Assembly (NCBI GenBank): GCA_963833655.1 | Contig: CAWHYL010000007.1 | Coordinates: 248,001-312,000, forward strand | DNA: 64,000 nt | Reading direction: 5' to 3' | Origin: 3-1-20CM-4-69-9 sp963833655 | GTDB taxonomy: Bacteria > Actinomycetota > Thermoleophilia > Gaiellales > Gaiellaceae | Part shown: in pieces, positions 42,475-52,099 of the stretch | Position numbering within the stretch: position 1 is the first letter of the stretch | Layout of the letters: every line of letters begins with the position of its first letter | Made by a program: the position numbers and the translations under genes | Notes under the pieces: model-generated | Told to the model about the DNA's origin: nothing | Databases searched by the model: none | The model's input: only the letters and a program-made list of their open reading frames with translations

Positions 42475-45359
42475 GACGAAAGCCTAAGGGGCACCCTCCG
42501 GCGAAGCGCCGGCCTCCACTCCGCCTCGACTCCGGCGGCGAGAATGACCAATGTCGCCACGAGAGCCGCCGCCAGCTTCGTCGCGTCCCCGGCGGGCCAC
42601 GCTGCCTCGGGAAGACGCGCGAACAGGAGCGGCACCAACCAGAGGGGCGACAGACGCGGGCGCACGAGCGCGAGCGGCACGAGCACCAGCACGAAATAGT
42701 GCACCCACACGATCGGCGAGGCCGCGAGCGCGGCCCCGATGCACAGCGTCAGGGTGGTCACGTCGCGGTCGCGGATCGTGCCGCGACCTGCGCGACTCCG
42801 CCAGGCGGCGGCGCCGAGGAGAGCGAGCGAGACGAGCACGGCGAGCGTTCGCGCTGCGAGCAGCGGCAGGTGGGCCCGCACGCCCAGCGCGACGACCGAA
42901 TAGGACGACGTCGACTCCTGATCGGCGAGCTTCCGGAGCAGGCTCGGATAGTGCCCCAGGCCGGCAAAGCCGAGCGCCGCCCAGCTGACGAGGGCGAGGC
43001 CGACGGCGACGCCGACGGAGATCGCAGCGGCACGCAGGCGTTCCCGCAGCGCCAGCCAGACGACAAGGGGCCAGAGGAAGAGCTTGAGCACCACCGCTGC
43101 ACCGACGGCACTCCCGGCGGCCGCATCACGATCGCGCCAGCGCCAAGCCGCAGCGACTCCAAGCAGGAGCAGCGGCTCGATCGTGCCGAGATCGATCGCG
43201 CTCCGCGTGCAGATGAACACGCCGACCAGGCCGTAGCAGCGCCAGTCGTGGACGCCGAGCAGCCACAACGCGCCCGCGACGGCGGCCAGCGAGAGGACAG
43301 TCCAGATGAACGCCGCCGCCGAGCCCCCGATCGCGTGCAGCGGGATCAAGGCGTATGCCAGGAACGGCGGATAGGCGTAGGTCATGTCGCCGGCGAACGC
43401 GTACGGCGAGGCGCCGTGCAGGACCTTGCCGGCTGCTCCGAGGAAGACGGCCAGGTCGTGCTGCGGCCCGACGCCGTCGACGTACGCGCGGAGCGCGTCG
43501 AAGTAGATCTTCGCCGCCCACACGGCGGCGGCGATTCCGATCGCCAGGCCGGCGAGGCGCACGCCGTTCCGGTACGCGACCGACGGGCGGCGGGACGACT
43601 CTCCGAACAGGCCGGCGCCGGTGAGCACGATGAACGCGGGCGCGACCGGCGCGCCGTACTCCGCGACGGACGGCGCGACGAGCGAGGTGGCAACGATGAC
43701 GACCAGACCCGCAACGCAGGGGGCTATCGCCACGAGCGCGTTGCGCGGCCGTCGCAGCGCCAGCGCGAGGGCACCGATCACGAGCCAGAAGACGAGGGGC
43801 GGAAACGCGTGCGAGCCGCGGTTCAGCCAGTGGACGAGACGTGGACTGCCGTCGTGCGTCGGGATCCGCACCGCCAAGCGCTCGGTGGCGTTGCCGAACT
43901 TCTCGGCTCGGCGCCTGTCGCGAGCGTCGCTGTAGACGTAGCTGTGGTCGGTCGGCGACCGCCAGACCTCCTGGGCGGTGCCGCCGGGCGTCCACAGCGC
44001 CGGGCCGAATGCGGACGCCGGGATCGGCTGTCCCTCGCTCGGTCGCGGCAGCCGCCGCCCGTTCACGACGACGTAGTCGCCACCCGAGCCCGGCTGCCCG
44101 GAAGACGCCGTTGTCGCCGGTTCAGGCGCCGCCGCCTCCGGGCCGTAGACCGGACGCAGCGCGATCTGCTCCCAGATCGTCCGGCCGATGCTCGACGCGA
44201 ACTTGCGGGGATGCTTCCGGATCGCCTCGCGCGTCGCGGCGGCGAGATCCGACGCCGGGGCGACCGTCGTGAGGTCGCCGAAGACGCGGTCGCTGCCGGA
44301 CGCGAAGAACTGGTGCACCGTTACGCCGTAGGACTTGTACGGCTCCCGCGGGAGGAGTTGCTGCCGGACGATCGTGGCGAGCCGCTCGGAAGCCGGGCCG
44401 TTCTCCGGCGCGAAGATGCGATCGAGCTCGAACGCGCGGTAGAGGAACTGGTTCGACTCGTTCACCTTCACCGACCTCGCATACTCGCCGGGCGACTGAC
44501 CCGGCAGCCCGCGCACGGCGAGGGACACGACCGCAAGCACGCCGACCGCCACTGCTGCGCGCCGGCGCCACGGCGAGGGCAGCAGTAGTGGGACGAGCAG
44601 CACCGCGAGCCCGAGCAGCCCGATGCTCGGCTTGAGTCCGACCACGTCGCCCCAACGCGCATGTGCGAAGGCGCGCCACGCCTGGACGACGAGTACCGCC
44701 GGTATGAAGAACGCCGCCGCCCGGCGAAAGCGCTCGAGCCACGGCCCGCGTACCAGCAGCGGCAGCAGCGCCATGACGAGGAGGACGTTGTTAGCCGGCC
44801 GAACGAGGACAAGGACGCCCATGCCGACACCCGCGTATGCGAATGCCCGCGCGGACGGCGCCGTAAGGGCGCGAGCGAGGAGCACCGCCCAGCCGGCGAA
44901 CGCCGCGGCGAACAGCGAGTCGCTCGCGAGCTCATGGAACAGGATCCCGTAACCCGGGCTCACGAGCAGAACGACGCTCGTCAGCAGCGCCGCACGCGAC
45001 CCGAAGACGTACGCGACACGCGCCCATGCGACGATCGACAGCGCGTAGAGCAGGGCGAGCCAGATCTCCGCTGCCCAGCCTCCGAGCTCGAGCGGCACGC
45101 CGACTCCGAGCGCCGCCAGCGGGCCGCGCGTATTGAGCACCGCGGGGTAGATCGGCACGTGGTACCCGAGCTGGACGAACGCCTGGAGATAGCGGGCCAT
45201 GTCTCGCCCGGCATAGACGGGCAAGAACACGCTCTCGAGCGCAAAGACGGCGAGCGCGACGACAAGAAGCGTCGCGACGGAGGATCGTGTCCCGACCCAC
45301 GTCTCGAAGGCACGCCACCGGGACGCCAGGTGCGGGCGGGGAACCGTCAGCGTCGACAC
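42447..45359 (-). CDS. Double GT-C membrane glycosyltransferase (GT39-like plus GT87-like)
   Basis: A 970-residue protein with about 20 TM segments, roughly twice the usual length. The N-terminal half (1-600) looks like a GT39/ArnT-type GT-C: after TM1, YAGRDMARYLQAFVQLGY has the catalytic-loop Asp, followed by TM helices and a soluble loop around 300-530 (EPYKSYGVTVHQFFASGS). The C-terminal half (about 610-960) matches GT87/DUF2029: HDLAVFLGAAGKVLHGASPY, MTYAYPPFLAYALIPLHAIG, then IDLGTIEPLLLLGVAAAW. Both would use polyprenyl-phosphate sugars outside the membrane; the GT2 at 45375 probably supplies one. GTG start 15 nt after that GT2. No frameshift seen. Confidence 0.8.
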   Translation of the reverse strand: MSTLTVPRPHLASRWRAFETWVGTRSSVATLLVVALAVFALESVFLPVYAGRDMARYLQAFVQLGYHVPIYPAVLNTRGPLAALGVGVPLELGGWAAEIWLALLYALSIVAWARVAYVFGSRAALLTSVVLLVSPGYGILFHELASDSLFAAAFAGWAVLLARALTAPSARAFAYAGVGMGVLVLVRPANNVLLVMALLPLLVRGPWLERFRRAAAFFIPAVLVVQAWRAFAHARWGDVVGLKPSIGLLGLAVLLVPLLLPSPWRRRAAVAVGVLAVVSLAVRGLPGQSPGEYARSVKVNESNQFLYRAFELDRIFAPENGPASERLATIVRQQLLPREPYKSYGVTVHQFFASGSDRVFGDLTTVAPASDLAAATREAIRKHPRKFASSIGRTIWEQIALRPVYGPEAAAPEPATTASSGQPGSGGDYVVVNGRRLPRPSEGQPIPASAFGPALWTPGGTAQEVWRSPTDHSYVYSDARDRRRAEKFGNATERLAVRIPTHDGSPRLVHWLNRGSHAFPPLVFWLVIGALALALRRPRNALVAIAPCVAGLVVIVATSLVAPSVAEYGAPVAPAFIVLTGAGLFGESSRRPSVAYRNGVRLAGLAIGIAAAVWAAKIYFDALRAYVDGVGPQHDLAVFLGAAGKVLHGASPYAFAGDMTYAYPPFLAYALIPLHAIGGSAAAFIWTVLSLAAVAGALWLLGVHDWRCYGLVGVFICTRSAIDLGTIEPLLLLGVAAAWRWRDRDAAAGSAVGAAVVLKLFLWPLVVWLALRERLRAAAISVGVAVGLALVSWAALGFAGLGHYPSLLRKLADQESTSSYSVVALGVRAHLPLLAARTLAVLVSLALLGAAAWRSRAGRGTIRDRDVTTLTLCIGAALAASPIVWVHYFVLVLVPLALVRPRLSPLWLVPLLFARLPEAAWPAGDATKLAAALVATLVILAAGVEAEWRPALRRRVPLRLSSWSQIHSGT

Positions 45360-45374
45360 GAGGGCCTAGTGTGC

Positions 45375-46499
45375 CTACTCGTCCCGAGGTCGCCTGAGCC
45401 CGATGATCGAGACGAGGAACGACGTGAAGAAGATCTGCGCGCCGACCGCGATGACCGTGAACGCGAGGATTGCGAGCCGCTCCTCCTGGAGTGTCCCGAA
45501 CCCGGCCGCCGCCCACTTCCCGATCACGACGCCGACCAGGGCTAGGCCGGCAATGAGCACGAGCAACGCAAACGCCAGCCCGTGCTCGAGCCGGAGACGC
45601 GCTCGCAAGCGCTCAAAGAGGCGATCCTGCTCGCCGATGAAGTAGACGCCGAACGCCCGGGCGCAGAGCCCAAGGCCGATCGCCTGGACGCCGATCAGGA
45701 TCAGCAGGCAGCCGAAGATGAGCGAATGCACCAGCAGGTTGCGGCCGAACACCGGGACCTCGAGAAACACGAGCAGCGCGATGATCGAGCCCGCGCCGAG
45801 CATCGCTGCGCCCGGCACGAGGAAGAGGAACGTCGGGTTGTAGACGAGGATCACCCGCAGGTGACGCCAGCCGTCGCGAAAGGGCGAGAGCTTCGACTCG
45901 CCGACCCGCGGATGCAGAGCGATCGGCACTTCGCGGACGTCGAGGTGCTCTCGGGTGGCGCGAATGATCATCTCCGATGCGAACTCCATCCCAACCGTGC
46001 GCAGGTTCAACGCCGGAAGGACGTCACGACGCACGGCGCGCATCCCGCAGTGCGCATCGTGGACGTTCGTCCGGTGCAGCACGTTTAGGAAGCCGGAGAG
46101 CAGCGGGTTGCCGATGCGACTCAGCAGCGGCATCGCGCCGGGTTCGATGCTCTGCATCCGGTTGCCAATCACGAGCTGCGCGCCGTCGTCGAGCTCGCGC
46201 ACAAAGTTCGGGATCTCACCGAAGTCGTACGTCAGGTCGGCGTCGACCATGACGATGTAGTCGCCGCGCGCCCGCGCAAGACCCGCAAGATAGGCGCTGC
46301 CGTAGCCGCGCCGCGGCTCTTCGACGACAGTCGCCCCTGCGGCGCGCGCTAGCTCGCCGCTCCCGTCGCTCGAGCCGTTGTCGACGACCAACACTTCGCC
46401 GTCGATGCCCTTCGCATCGAGGACTGCGCGCGCCTGAGTGACGCACTCCGCGATGGTCTCCGCCTCGTTGAGGCACGGGATGACGACCGTGACACGCAT
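45375..46499 (-). CDS. GT2 polyprenyl-phosphate glycosyltransferase with multiple TM helices
   Basis: A 374-residue DPM1-like enzyme. GT-A domain: VTVVIPCLNEAETIAECVTQ, VVDNGSSDGSG, and YIVMVDADLTYDFGEIPNFV with the DAD metal site. VIGNRMQSIEPGAMPLLSRI and AHCGMRAVRRD are the conserved acceptor-loop features. Four TM helices at about 225-250, 260-285, 308-330 and 345-367. It would make polyprenyl-phosphate hexose for the adjacent 970-aa GT-C protein. ATG at 46499, 8 nt after a TATCCT box, so it heads the seven-gene operon down to 37796. Confidence 0.9.
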   Translation of the reverse strand: MRVTVVIPCLNEAETIAECVTQARAVLDAKGIDGEVLVVDNGSSDGSGELARAAGATVVEEPRRGYGSAYLAGLARARGDYIVMVDADLTYDFGEIPNFVRELDDGAQLVIGNRMQSIEPGAMPLLSRIGNPLLSGFLNVLHRTNVHDAHCGMRAVRRDVLPALNLRTVGMEFASEMIIRATREHLDVREVPIALHPRVGESKLSPFRDGWRHLRVILVYNPTFLFLVPGAAMLGAGSIIALLVFLEVPVFGRNLLVHSLIFGCLLILIGVQAIGLGLCARAFGVYFIGEQDRLFERLRARLRLEHGLAFALLVLIAGLALVGVVIGKWAAAGFGTLQEERLAILAFTVIAVGAQIFFTSFLVSIIGLRRPRDE

Positions 46500-46507
46500 G
46501 GTGGGCC

Positions 46508-46513
46508 AGGATA
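46508..46513 (-). promoter_or_regulatory. Candidate -10 box of the 46499-37796 operon
   Basis: TATCCT on the minus strand ends 8 nt before the ATG at 46499. It lies inside the 13-nt gap to the divergent GT4, whose own -10 is not obvious. Confidence 0.35.
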
Positions 46514-47657
46514 TGGCCTCGATGCGCGTCTGCCTCGTCTACGACTGCCTGTACCCGTACACCGTCGGCGGAGCCGAGCGCTGGTACCGAAATCTGGCAC
46601 GAACGGCTCGCGGCCGGGAGGGCACGAGGTGACGTATCTGACGCGCCGCCAGTGGGACTGGTGAGGCGGACGTGCGCAACGTCCGCGTCGTCGCGGTGAC
46701 ACCGCAAATGGAGCTTTACGCGAACGGACGCCGCCGGCTGTTGCCGCCGCTCGCGTTCGGCGCTGGCGTTCTGTGGCACTGCTGCGACACGGTCACGAGT
46801 ACGACGTCGTCCACACCGCGTCGTTCCCGTACTTCTCGCTGCTCGCCGCGGCGCCGCACGCCGCCGCGGCGGCTTCCGGATCATCGTCGACTGGCACGAG
46901 GTCTGGACTCGCAGCTATTGGCGCGCTATGCCGGCCGCGTCGCCGGCGAGGCGGGCTGGCGCGTGCAGCGCGCGTGCCTGCGTGTGCCGCAGCGAGCATT
47001 CTGCTTCTCCCGGCTGCACGAGCGGCGCCTGCGCGACGGAGGGCCGGGGCCGACCTGACGCGGCTCGAGGGGCAGTACGCCGGGCCGGCTCGGCGCCGGA
47101 GACAGCCGCGAGCCCTGCGCCCAGTCGCTGGTCTTCGCGGGACGGCAGCTGCCGAGAGAAGCGCGTGCCCGCGTTCGTGGACGCGCTTGCGCGGATCCCG
47201 GAGCTGCACGGCGAGATCTACGGCGACGGCCCGGACCGTCCGGCGGTGCTGTCGGCGATCGTCAAGCGCGGTCTACAGGGCCGCGTCGTCGGCCCCGGGG
47301 TTCGTGGAGCGCGTCGTGCTCGACGAGGCGCTCGCGACGGCGCTGTGTTTCGTACTTGCCGTCCGAGCGCGAAGGGTACGGGCTCGTCGTCGTCGAGGCC
47401 GTCGCGCAGGGGGTGCCGGCAGTCGTGGTTGACGGGCCGGAGAACGCCGCGACCGAGCTCGTCGAGGAGGGCGTCAACGGTGCTGTTGGCGTCCTCGGTC
47501 GGAGGACCTGCGCCGCCGCGATCGTACGCGTCCGCGACGCCGGTGAGACGCTTCGCGATTCGACGCTCGAGTGGTTTCGGCGCAACAGCCGACCGTCTGT
47601 CGCTCGAGCGCTCCCTTCAGCGCGTGCTGCGAGGCGTACTCGAGCGAAGATTCGTAG
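46513..47657 (+). pseudogene. GT4 with several frameshifts
   Basis: A full-length GT4 can be followed through all three frames: MRVCLVYDCLYPYTVGGAER, VTYLTRRQWDW, VRNVRVVAVTPQMELYANGR, YDVVHTASFPYFSLLAAAPH, GRVAGEAGWRVQRACLRVPQ, LVFAGRQLPEKRVPAFVDAL, IYGDGPDRPAVLSAIVKRGL, then the donor site SEREGYGLVVVEAVAQGVPA and GPENAATELVEEGVNGAV. Total length (about 380 codons) is normal and almost every damage point is an indel, not a stop or substitution. The start is the ATG at 46513 or 46522; a TAG at 47655-47657 is the most likely end. Divergent from the 45375 GT2. Either newly dead or mis-sequenced. Confidence 0.7.
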
Positions 47658-48750
47658 CTCGCAATCGTCTTCCTTGCAGTTTCGTGCCACGAGAACCGCG
47701 CGGCGTTGTGCGTCCCGCCTTGCGAAGACGATCACTGCTCGTCCGCATCAACGAGGAGCCGCTCGATCGACGCTGCGATGGAGCGCGGCTGGTACGGATC
47801 GAACAGCAGCGCCGCCCCGTTCGCGACTTCAGCGAGGGCGCCGCGGTCTGAGCACGCGACCGGGAACGCCCACGCGTCATCGCCTCGAGCACCGGCAAGC
47901 CGAAGCCCTCGTAGAGCGACGGGAAGACGAAGACGCTCGCAGCGCGGTACAGCCCTCGAGGTCGCCGGTCGGGACCCAATCGAGGAAGCGGGTGTCCCGC
48001 TGGACGCCAAGCTGCTGCGGCATTCTGTACGAAGGCGCCTCTCGTACGCCGTCGCATGCCCCGCGAGGACAAGAACGGCCGCCGATCCGCCGGGATGAGC
48101 GCAAGCGCCTCGAGCAGACGGCTAAGATTCTTGTTCGGCCGCTTGAGGGAGACAGTCAGCAGGAGTGGACGCTCGCCGAGGTCGTACCGACGTCGCACCT
48201 CCTGCGCATCGACCAGCACGGAAGCGGCGGCAGCCCGATGCCGTTCGGAACGACGTCGATCTTGTCCTCGGGAACGTGGAGAAGCGAGACGAGGTCGCGC
48301 CGCGTGGAGTCGCGACGGCGCGATGATGCGATGGGAGCGACGCGCGGCGAGCGGAATCAACGCACGAAGCGCAAGCGTCCGCCAGCCGTGCGCCTCGGGA
48401 TGGATGCGATAGATCACGTCGTGGATCGTCGTGACTCGCGCGAAGCCGCCACGTGCAGGTGCTGTGCTCGCGAGGCTGTGGACGAGTCGACGCCCGCGCG
48501 CTGCGCGAGCTTGGGCAGCAGGAACTGCTCGCCGCGAACCCACGAGGAGCGGCGACGCCCATGGACTGGGACAGTGACCGTCGGGAGCAGCTCCGCCCAC
48601 GAGCGATCGCGCGGCGCCTCCCGGTTGACGAACGCCGTCAGCCGGACGTCTGCGACTGTCGAGTAGCGCGCCCGTCAACTGGCGCGCGTACGTCTCGAGG
48701 CCGCTCATTTCACGCGGCACGAGGAAGACGAGGTTCAGCCCGACGTGCAC
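47617..48750 (-). pseudogene. GT4 with several frameshifts
   Basis: Minus-strand GT4 in pieces: VHVGLNLVFLVPREMSGLET at the start (GTG at 48750), LVHSLASTAPARGGFARVTT, IHPEAHGWRTLALRALIPLA, RYDLGERPLLLTVSLKRPNK, NLSRLLEALALIPADRRPFL, VFVFPSLYEGFGLPVLEAMT (EX7E donor site) and ACSDRGALAEVANGAALLFD, IAASIERLLVDADEQ. Order and spacing match a 370-380 residue GT4 with a mannosyltransferase-like donor site (SLYEGFGLPVLEA). At least four indels. Its end near 47617 overlaps the convergent GT4 at 46513-47657. Position of the last codons is uncertain. Confidence 0.68.
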
Positions 48751-49718
48751 CGTATAGACACTTCGGCGGAGGCGGAGGCTCTGCGGCAATGTGATCTCGC
48801 AGTCGATGGCTTCCACAGGCGGACGTGTATGGCGCGGACGGCCTGCCGCCGCTCGCCATCCCGCGAGCCTGCCGCGCAACGCCGGCGAGGTCGTGCGAGT
48901 AGACCAGCGCGTCGCCTGCGACTGCGATCGCCTCCGTGAAGCTGCGCGCGGCCCGTGGCGACCTGCTGCGCAGGACCCCGTAGCGCCGGAGGAAGTATCC
49001 GCGCGCGAATCCGCCCTGATAGCGCTGCCAGCCGATCCGGGCGACCGCGGTGACGGAGCCGATGTGCATGGCGACGGCATCTGCGACGCAGCGGCTGTTG
49101 ACCACCCTGCAGCCTGCAGGCGGAGCGCAAGGTCGACGTCCTCGCCATACGAAAAGACGCCTCATCGAGTCCGTCCACGGCTTGCCAAGCTTCACGTCGG
49201 TAAGCACCTGCGGCGCCGGACGGCCCGGCCAAGACACTCGGTGTTGTCGATTGGGCCTCGTCGATCGGGCGATTCCGCAACCGCGGATAAGCCGCAAGCG
49301 TCGGGTCGACGACCAAGCCGAAGCTTTCGATCCTCGCCTCGCCAGGTTGCAGCAGCAACGACGCGACGGAACCAACCCGTTGGTCTCCGTCCAATGGACG
49401 AGCGACACACTCCAAGAAGTCAGGCCGACACTCGACGTCGTTGTTCAGCAGCACGATCATCTCCCCGCTTCCGACGTCGGCGCCTCGGTTGCACGCTCGG
49501 GCGAAGCCGAGGTTCGTGCCGAGCTCGATGACCTGCACGCCTGGGAACTTCTGCCGTACCCGCTCAGGCGTACCGTCTTTCGACCCGTTGTCGCAGATGA
49601 TCACGTTGTGAGGCATCGTCTGCGCGCGCAAGCAGAGAAGACAACGCTCGGTGAGGTCCCAGTTGTTCATTACCGGAACGACAACGTCCAGCCCGATGCT
49701 CGCGCTAGGGCTGAAGAC
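48735..49718 (-). pseudogene. GT2 (rhamnosyltransferase-like) with frameshift and in-frame stop
   Basis: The N-terminal two thirds are clean: LDVVVPVMNNWDLTERCLLC, VIICDNGSKDGTPERVRQKF, LGFARACNRGADVGSGEMIV, LLNNDVECRPDFLECVARPL (the DDD-like DxD as NND), typical of GT2 rhamnosyl-type enzymes. Near 49170 the frame shifts and continues AVAMHIGSVTAVARIGWQRY, GGFARGYFLRRYGVLRSRSP. Between the upstream stop (49757) and the first conserved residues the in-frame ATG at 49751 is followed by a TGA at its tenth codon, so no intact start exists; the given 5' end is approximate. The end overlaps the GT4 start by about 16 nt. Confidence 0.65.
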
Positions 49719-49756
49719 TTCTCACTCCGAGGCGGCACGACTGCCAGACATGCCCC

Positions 49757-51057
49757 TTACCGTGCCAGGAGGCGCGTCAGCCGTTCCCTGACGCGGTGCC
49801 GTGTCGAACGCCGCTGCGGCGGTTCAATGGGCTCAGCGGGTTGGAGATCGACCGACGCCCTGGCGAGGAGATCTACCGGTCCTTCGCTCACAACTCGGAA
49901 TTCAACGCCCATCGTCGTGTCGTCGAGCGTGAAGCTGACGTCGTGGTGAGACCAATGCCGGTCGCCCTCGAGCTCACCGGCGGTGATTTCGCGCGCCGCA
50001 ATCCTCACGTCTCCGTGAGTCACCTCGAGCGTGGCGACGCGCGCCCCAGGTGATTGCTGCGAGGCGTCGGCTGCCGCGACGTCGAATGACGCAGTCCACT
50101 CCCCTCGTGGGACAGGAATGTAGGGACCGAATAGGACTACGCCGGAGTGGCCCCGGACAGAGCGAATTACACGACCGGTATGCGGTGCGACGTCGACGTC
50201 GCCGGCGCATGACAGTGCGTGACTCAGCCGATGCATCCGAAAGCGGACGAAGAGCTCAGAGGCACGGCGTCGGAGAACCGCCTCATCGGGTGCGCGCTTG
50301 CCACGCCTGGCCTCGGCCCACCACACGAATGAATCCTCGGGCCGGGAGGCCGCACCCTCGGCACGTTCGACGCGTCCGCTGTCCGCTGCGAGCTCGTCGA
50401 GCGCCAGATAGCGGTGCCGTTCAGTGTCGTACGCGAGCAAGACACCGCGGACCTGGATGTCCTCGAAGCCGGCGAGCCGGAGCAGCTCGACGATTTCGTC
50501 GACGGCGAACTCCACGGTGTGCTCAGGGTGGAGCCACCCGATGCTCTGCGTGACTCGGCGATTCGGGGAGTCGAGAGCAATGTGGCCACCCTGGCTAGAA
50601 CGCGGTGGGCGGAGGTCAAGAATCCGGAAATTTCATCGGGCCACAGGTGCTCGAGCACCTGACCGCCGAAAACGAGGTCAACACTCCCAGTCGCGACCGG
50701 CTCTAAGTCCCGGAGAGACCCCGAGACCCAGTCGACCTCGGAGGGAAGACCGTCTGGCCTCGGTGTGAACGCCTCGACACCGATGTGCCGCTCGACGCGT
50801 GACGGATAGTTCGACTGGAACCAGTCGAAATACCACGTGCCTGACGCCCCACCGCTGAGCACCACCCCCGCACCGGCGGGAAGGCGTCGCAGTTCCCTCG
50901 TTCGAAGCTCGTGAAGAAACAGGGAAAAGTCGTCTGCCGTGTCGCACCCCGAGTGCCGGCCACCCGCTGCGGGCGGCAAATGTAAGGTCGATCGCGCAGC
51001 GTAGCGTTCGCGGTTCGCGCCGGCTAAAGCCGTCTCATAGCAGCCGGTCGGTGGCAC
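49757..51057 (-). CDS. Methyltransferase with C-terminal beta-sandwich domain, one frameshift
   Basis: A two-part enzyme of about 430 residues. The N-terminal half is a class I methyltransferase (FSLFLHELRTRELRRLPAGA, GSGS-like VVLSGGASGTWYFDWFQSNY, SVDLVFGGQVLEHLWPDEIS). At 50589-50591 a run of C (G on this strand) has three bases where four restore ARGGHIALDSPNRRVTQSIG and the rest of the fold, so the break is a one-base homopolymer loss. The second half (about 300-430) is a beta-rich module with VVLFGPYIPVPRGEWTASFD and REITAGELEGDRHWSHHDVS, a pattern seen in carbohydrate-binding-like modules appended to capsule enzymes. GTG at 51057 chosen from the promoter; one at 51081 is possible. Confidence 0.72.
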
Positions 51058-51069
51058 CGAAGCATCGAC

Positions 51070-51076
51070 TAGCTTA
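51070..51076. promoter_or_regulatory. Mirror-image divergent -10 boxes
   Basis: TAGCTTA contains TAGCTT on the plus strand (51070-51075) and TAAGCT on the minus strand (51076-51071). The first ends 9 nt before the ATG at 51085, the second 13 nt before the GTG at 51057. Same geometry as at 33805 and similar to 4114. Confidence 0.4.
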
Positions 51077-51084
51077 CGCACTCG

Positions 51085-52030
51085 ATGACGAACCACGACA
51101 ACGGCGAGACTTGTCGCAGTCGACAGCGGCAGCACGCCGAACGACGGCGCGTGGTCCCTCGGCCCAAGCGGCCCCCGCCGTCTCCTACAGCCAGAACGCG
51201 GAGGATGTGCGCCTGTGGCGCGTCTTCGGTGCAGTCGACTCCGGCCTGTACGTCGACATCGGGGCAGGTGACCGACGAGTATTCGGTCACCAAGCTCTTC
51301 TACGATCGCGGTTGGTCAGGTATCAACGTTGAACCAGGTCCGGCGTTTCCCGAACTGGCCGCGGCACGAAGTCGCGATGTCAATCTCAACATCGCGATCG
51401 CGCTCGAAGAAGGCACGCGGGATTTTGGGTTTCGTCTCCGCACTCAGGGACTCGACGTCTACCCGGGCGACTCGGACGCTCTGCCAGAGGGCTTCGTCTA
51501 TCAGAAGGTCTCCGTCGAATGCGTGCCGCTGCGACGCATCTCGAGAGACACCTGAACGGCCGCCCGATCGATTTCATGACAGTAGACGTCGAGGGTGCCG
51601 AGGGCGAGGTCATTCGCTCGATCGACTTTGAGACCACACGGCCGACGGTGCTCGTGGTCGAAGCCATCGCACGCTCACGCGAGACCCGGTCACGAAGATT
51701 GGAAACCGCTCGTGTTGGAAGCCGACTACGCTTCCGCAACGTTCGAAGGCATCAACCGCTTTTATGTACAACTTTCGCATCGCGAACTCGTTCCCGCCCT
51801 TGCCTACCCATCTCCGTCCTGGACGGCTTCGCGACGCACGAGAGCCAGACCAAGCTTCGTCATCGCGAGACCGACCTCCAAACGGAGCTCGAAGCCCGAC
51901 GACTGAGGCGGAGGACTTCCGGTAGAGAGCGAGGAACTCCAGGACGAGTCGCTGCCGTGTACAGGTCGCGACTCTGGCGCACGGGCGCGATTGCGGGCGT
52001 CGCGGACCCTGTTGCAACCGCCACCACCCG
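51085..52030 (+). pseudogene. FkbM-family methyltransferase with several frameshifts
   Basis: Pieces of a FkbM enzyme: AVSYSQNAEDVRLWRVFGAV, DSGLYVDIGAG (motif I), DEYSVTKLFYDRGWSGINVE, VNLNIAIALEEGTRDFGFRL, LPEGFVYQKVSVECVPLRRI, PIDFMTVDVEGAEGEVIRSI (the FkbM hallmark) and WKPLVLEADYASATFEGINR, FYVQLSHRELVPALAYP. The parts lie in correct order with short overlaps, needing about five one-base corrections. The downstream boundary is unclear; SRLWRTGAIAGVADPV looks like the C-terminal amphipathic end common in such proteins. ATG at 51085 fits the promoter. Confidence 0.65.
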
Positions 52031-52099
52031 TCTTCGAGGACTCAACGCATACGGCCAAGCGACGCAAACAAGGCTGCAACCGCTCCGCGCCAAGCCTGG

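Noticed and set aside
42459..44588. A 709-codon plus-strand frame opposite the double GT-C gene
   Set aside because: Composition is almost all charged residues and Gly, as expected from antisense of a hydrophobic protein; no motif.
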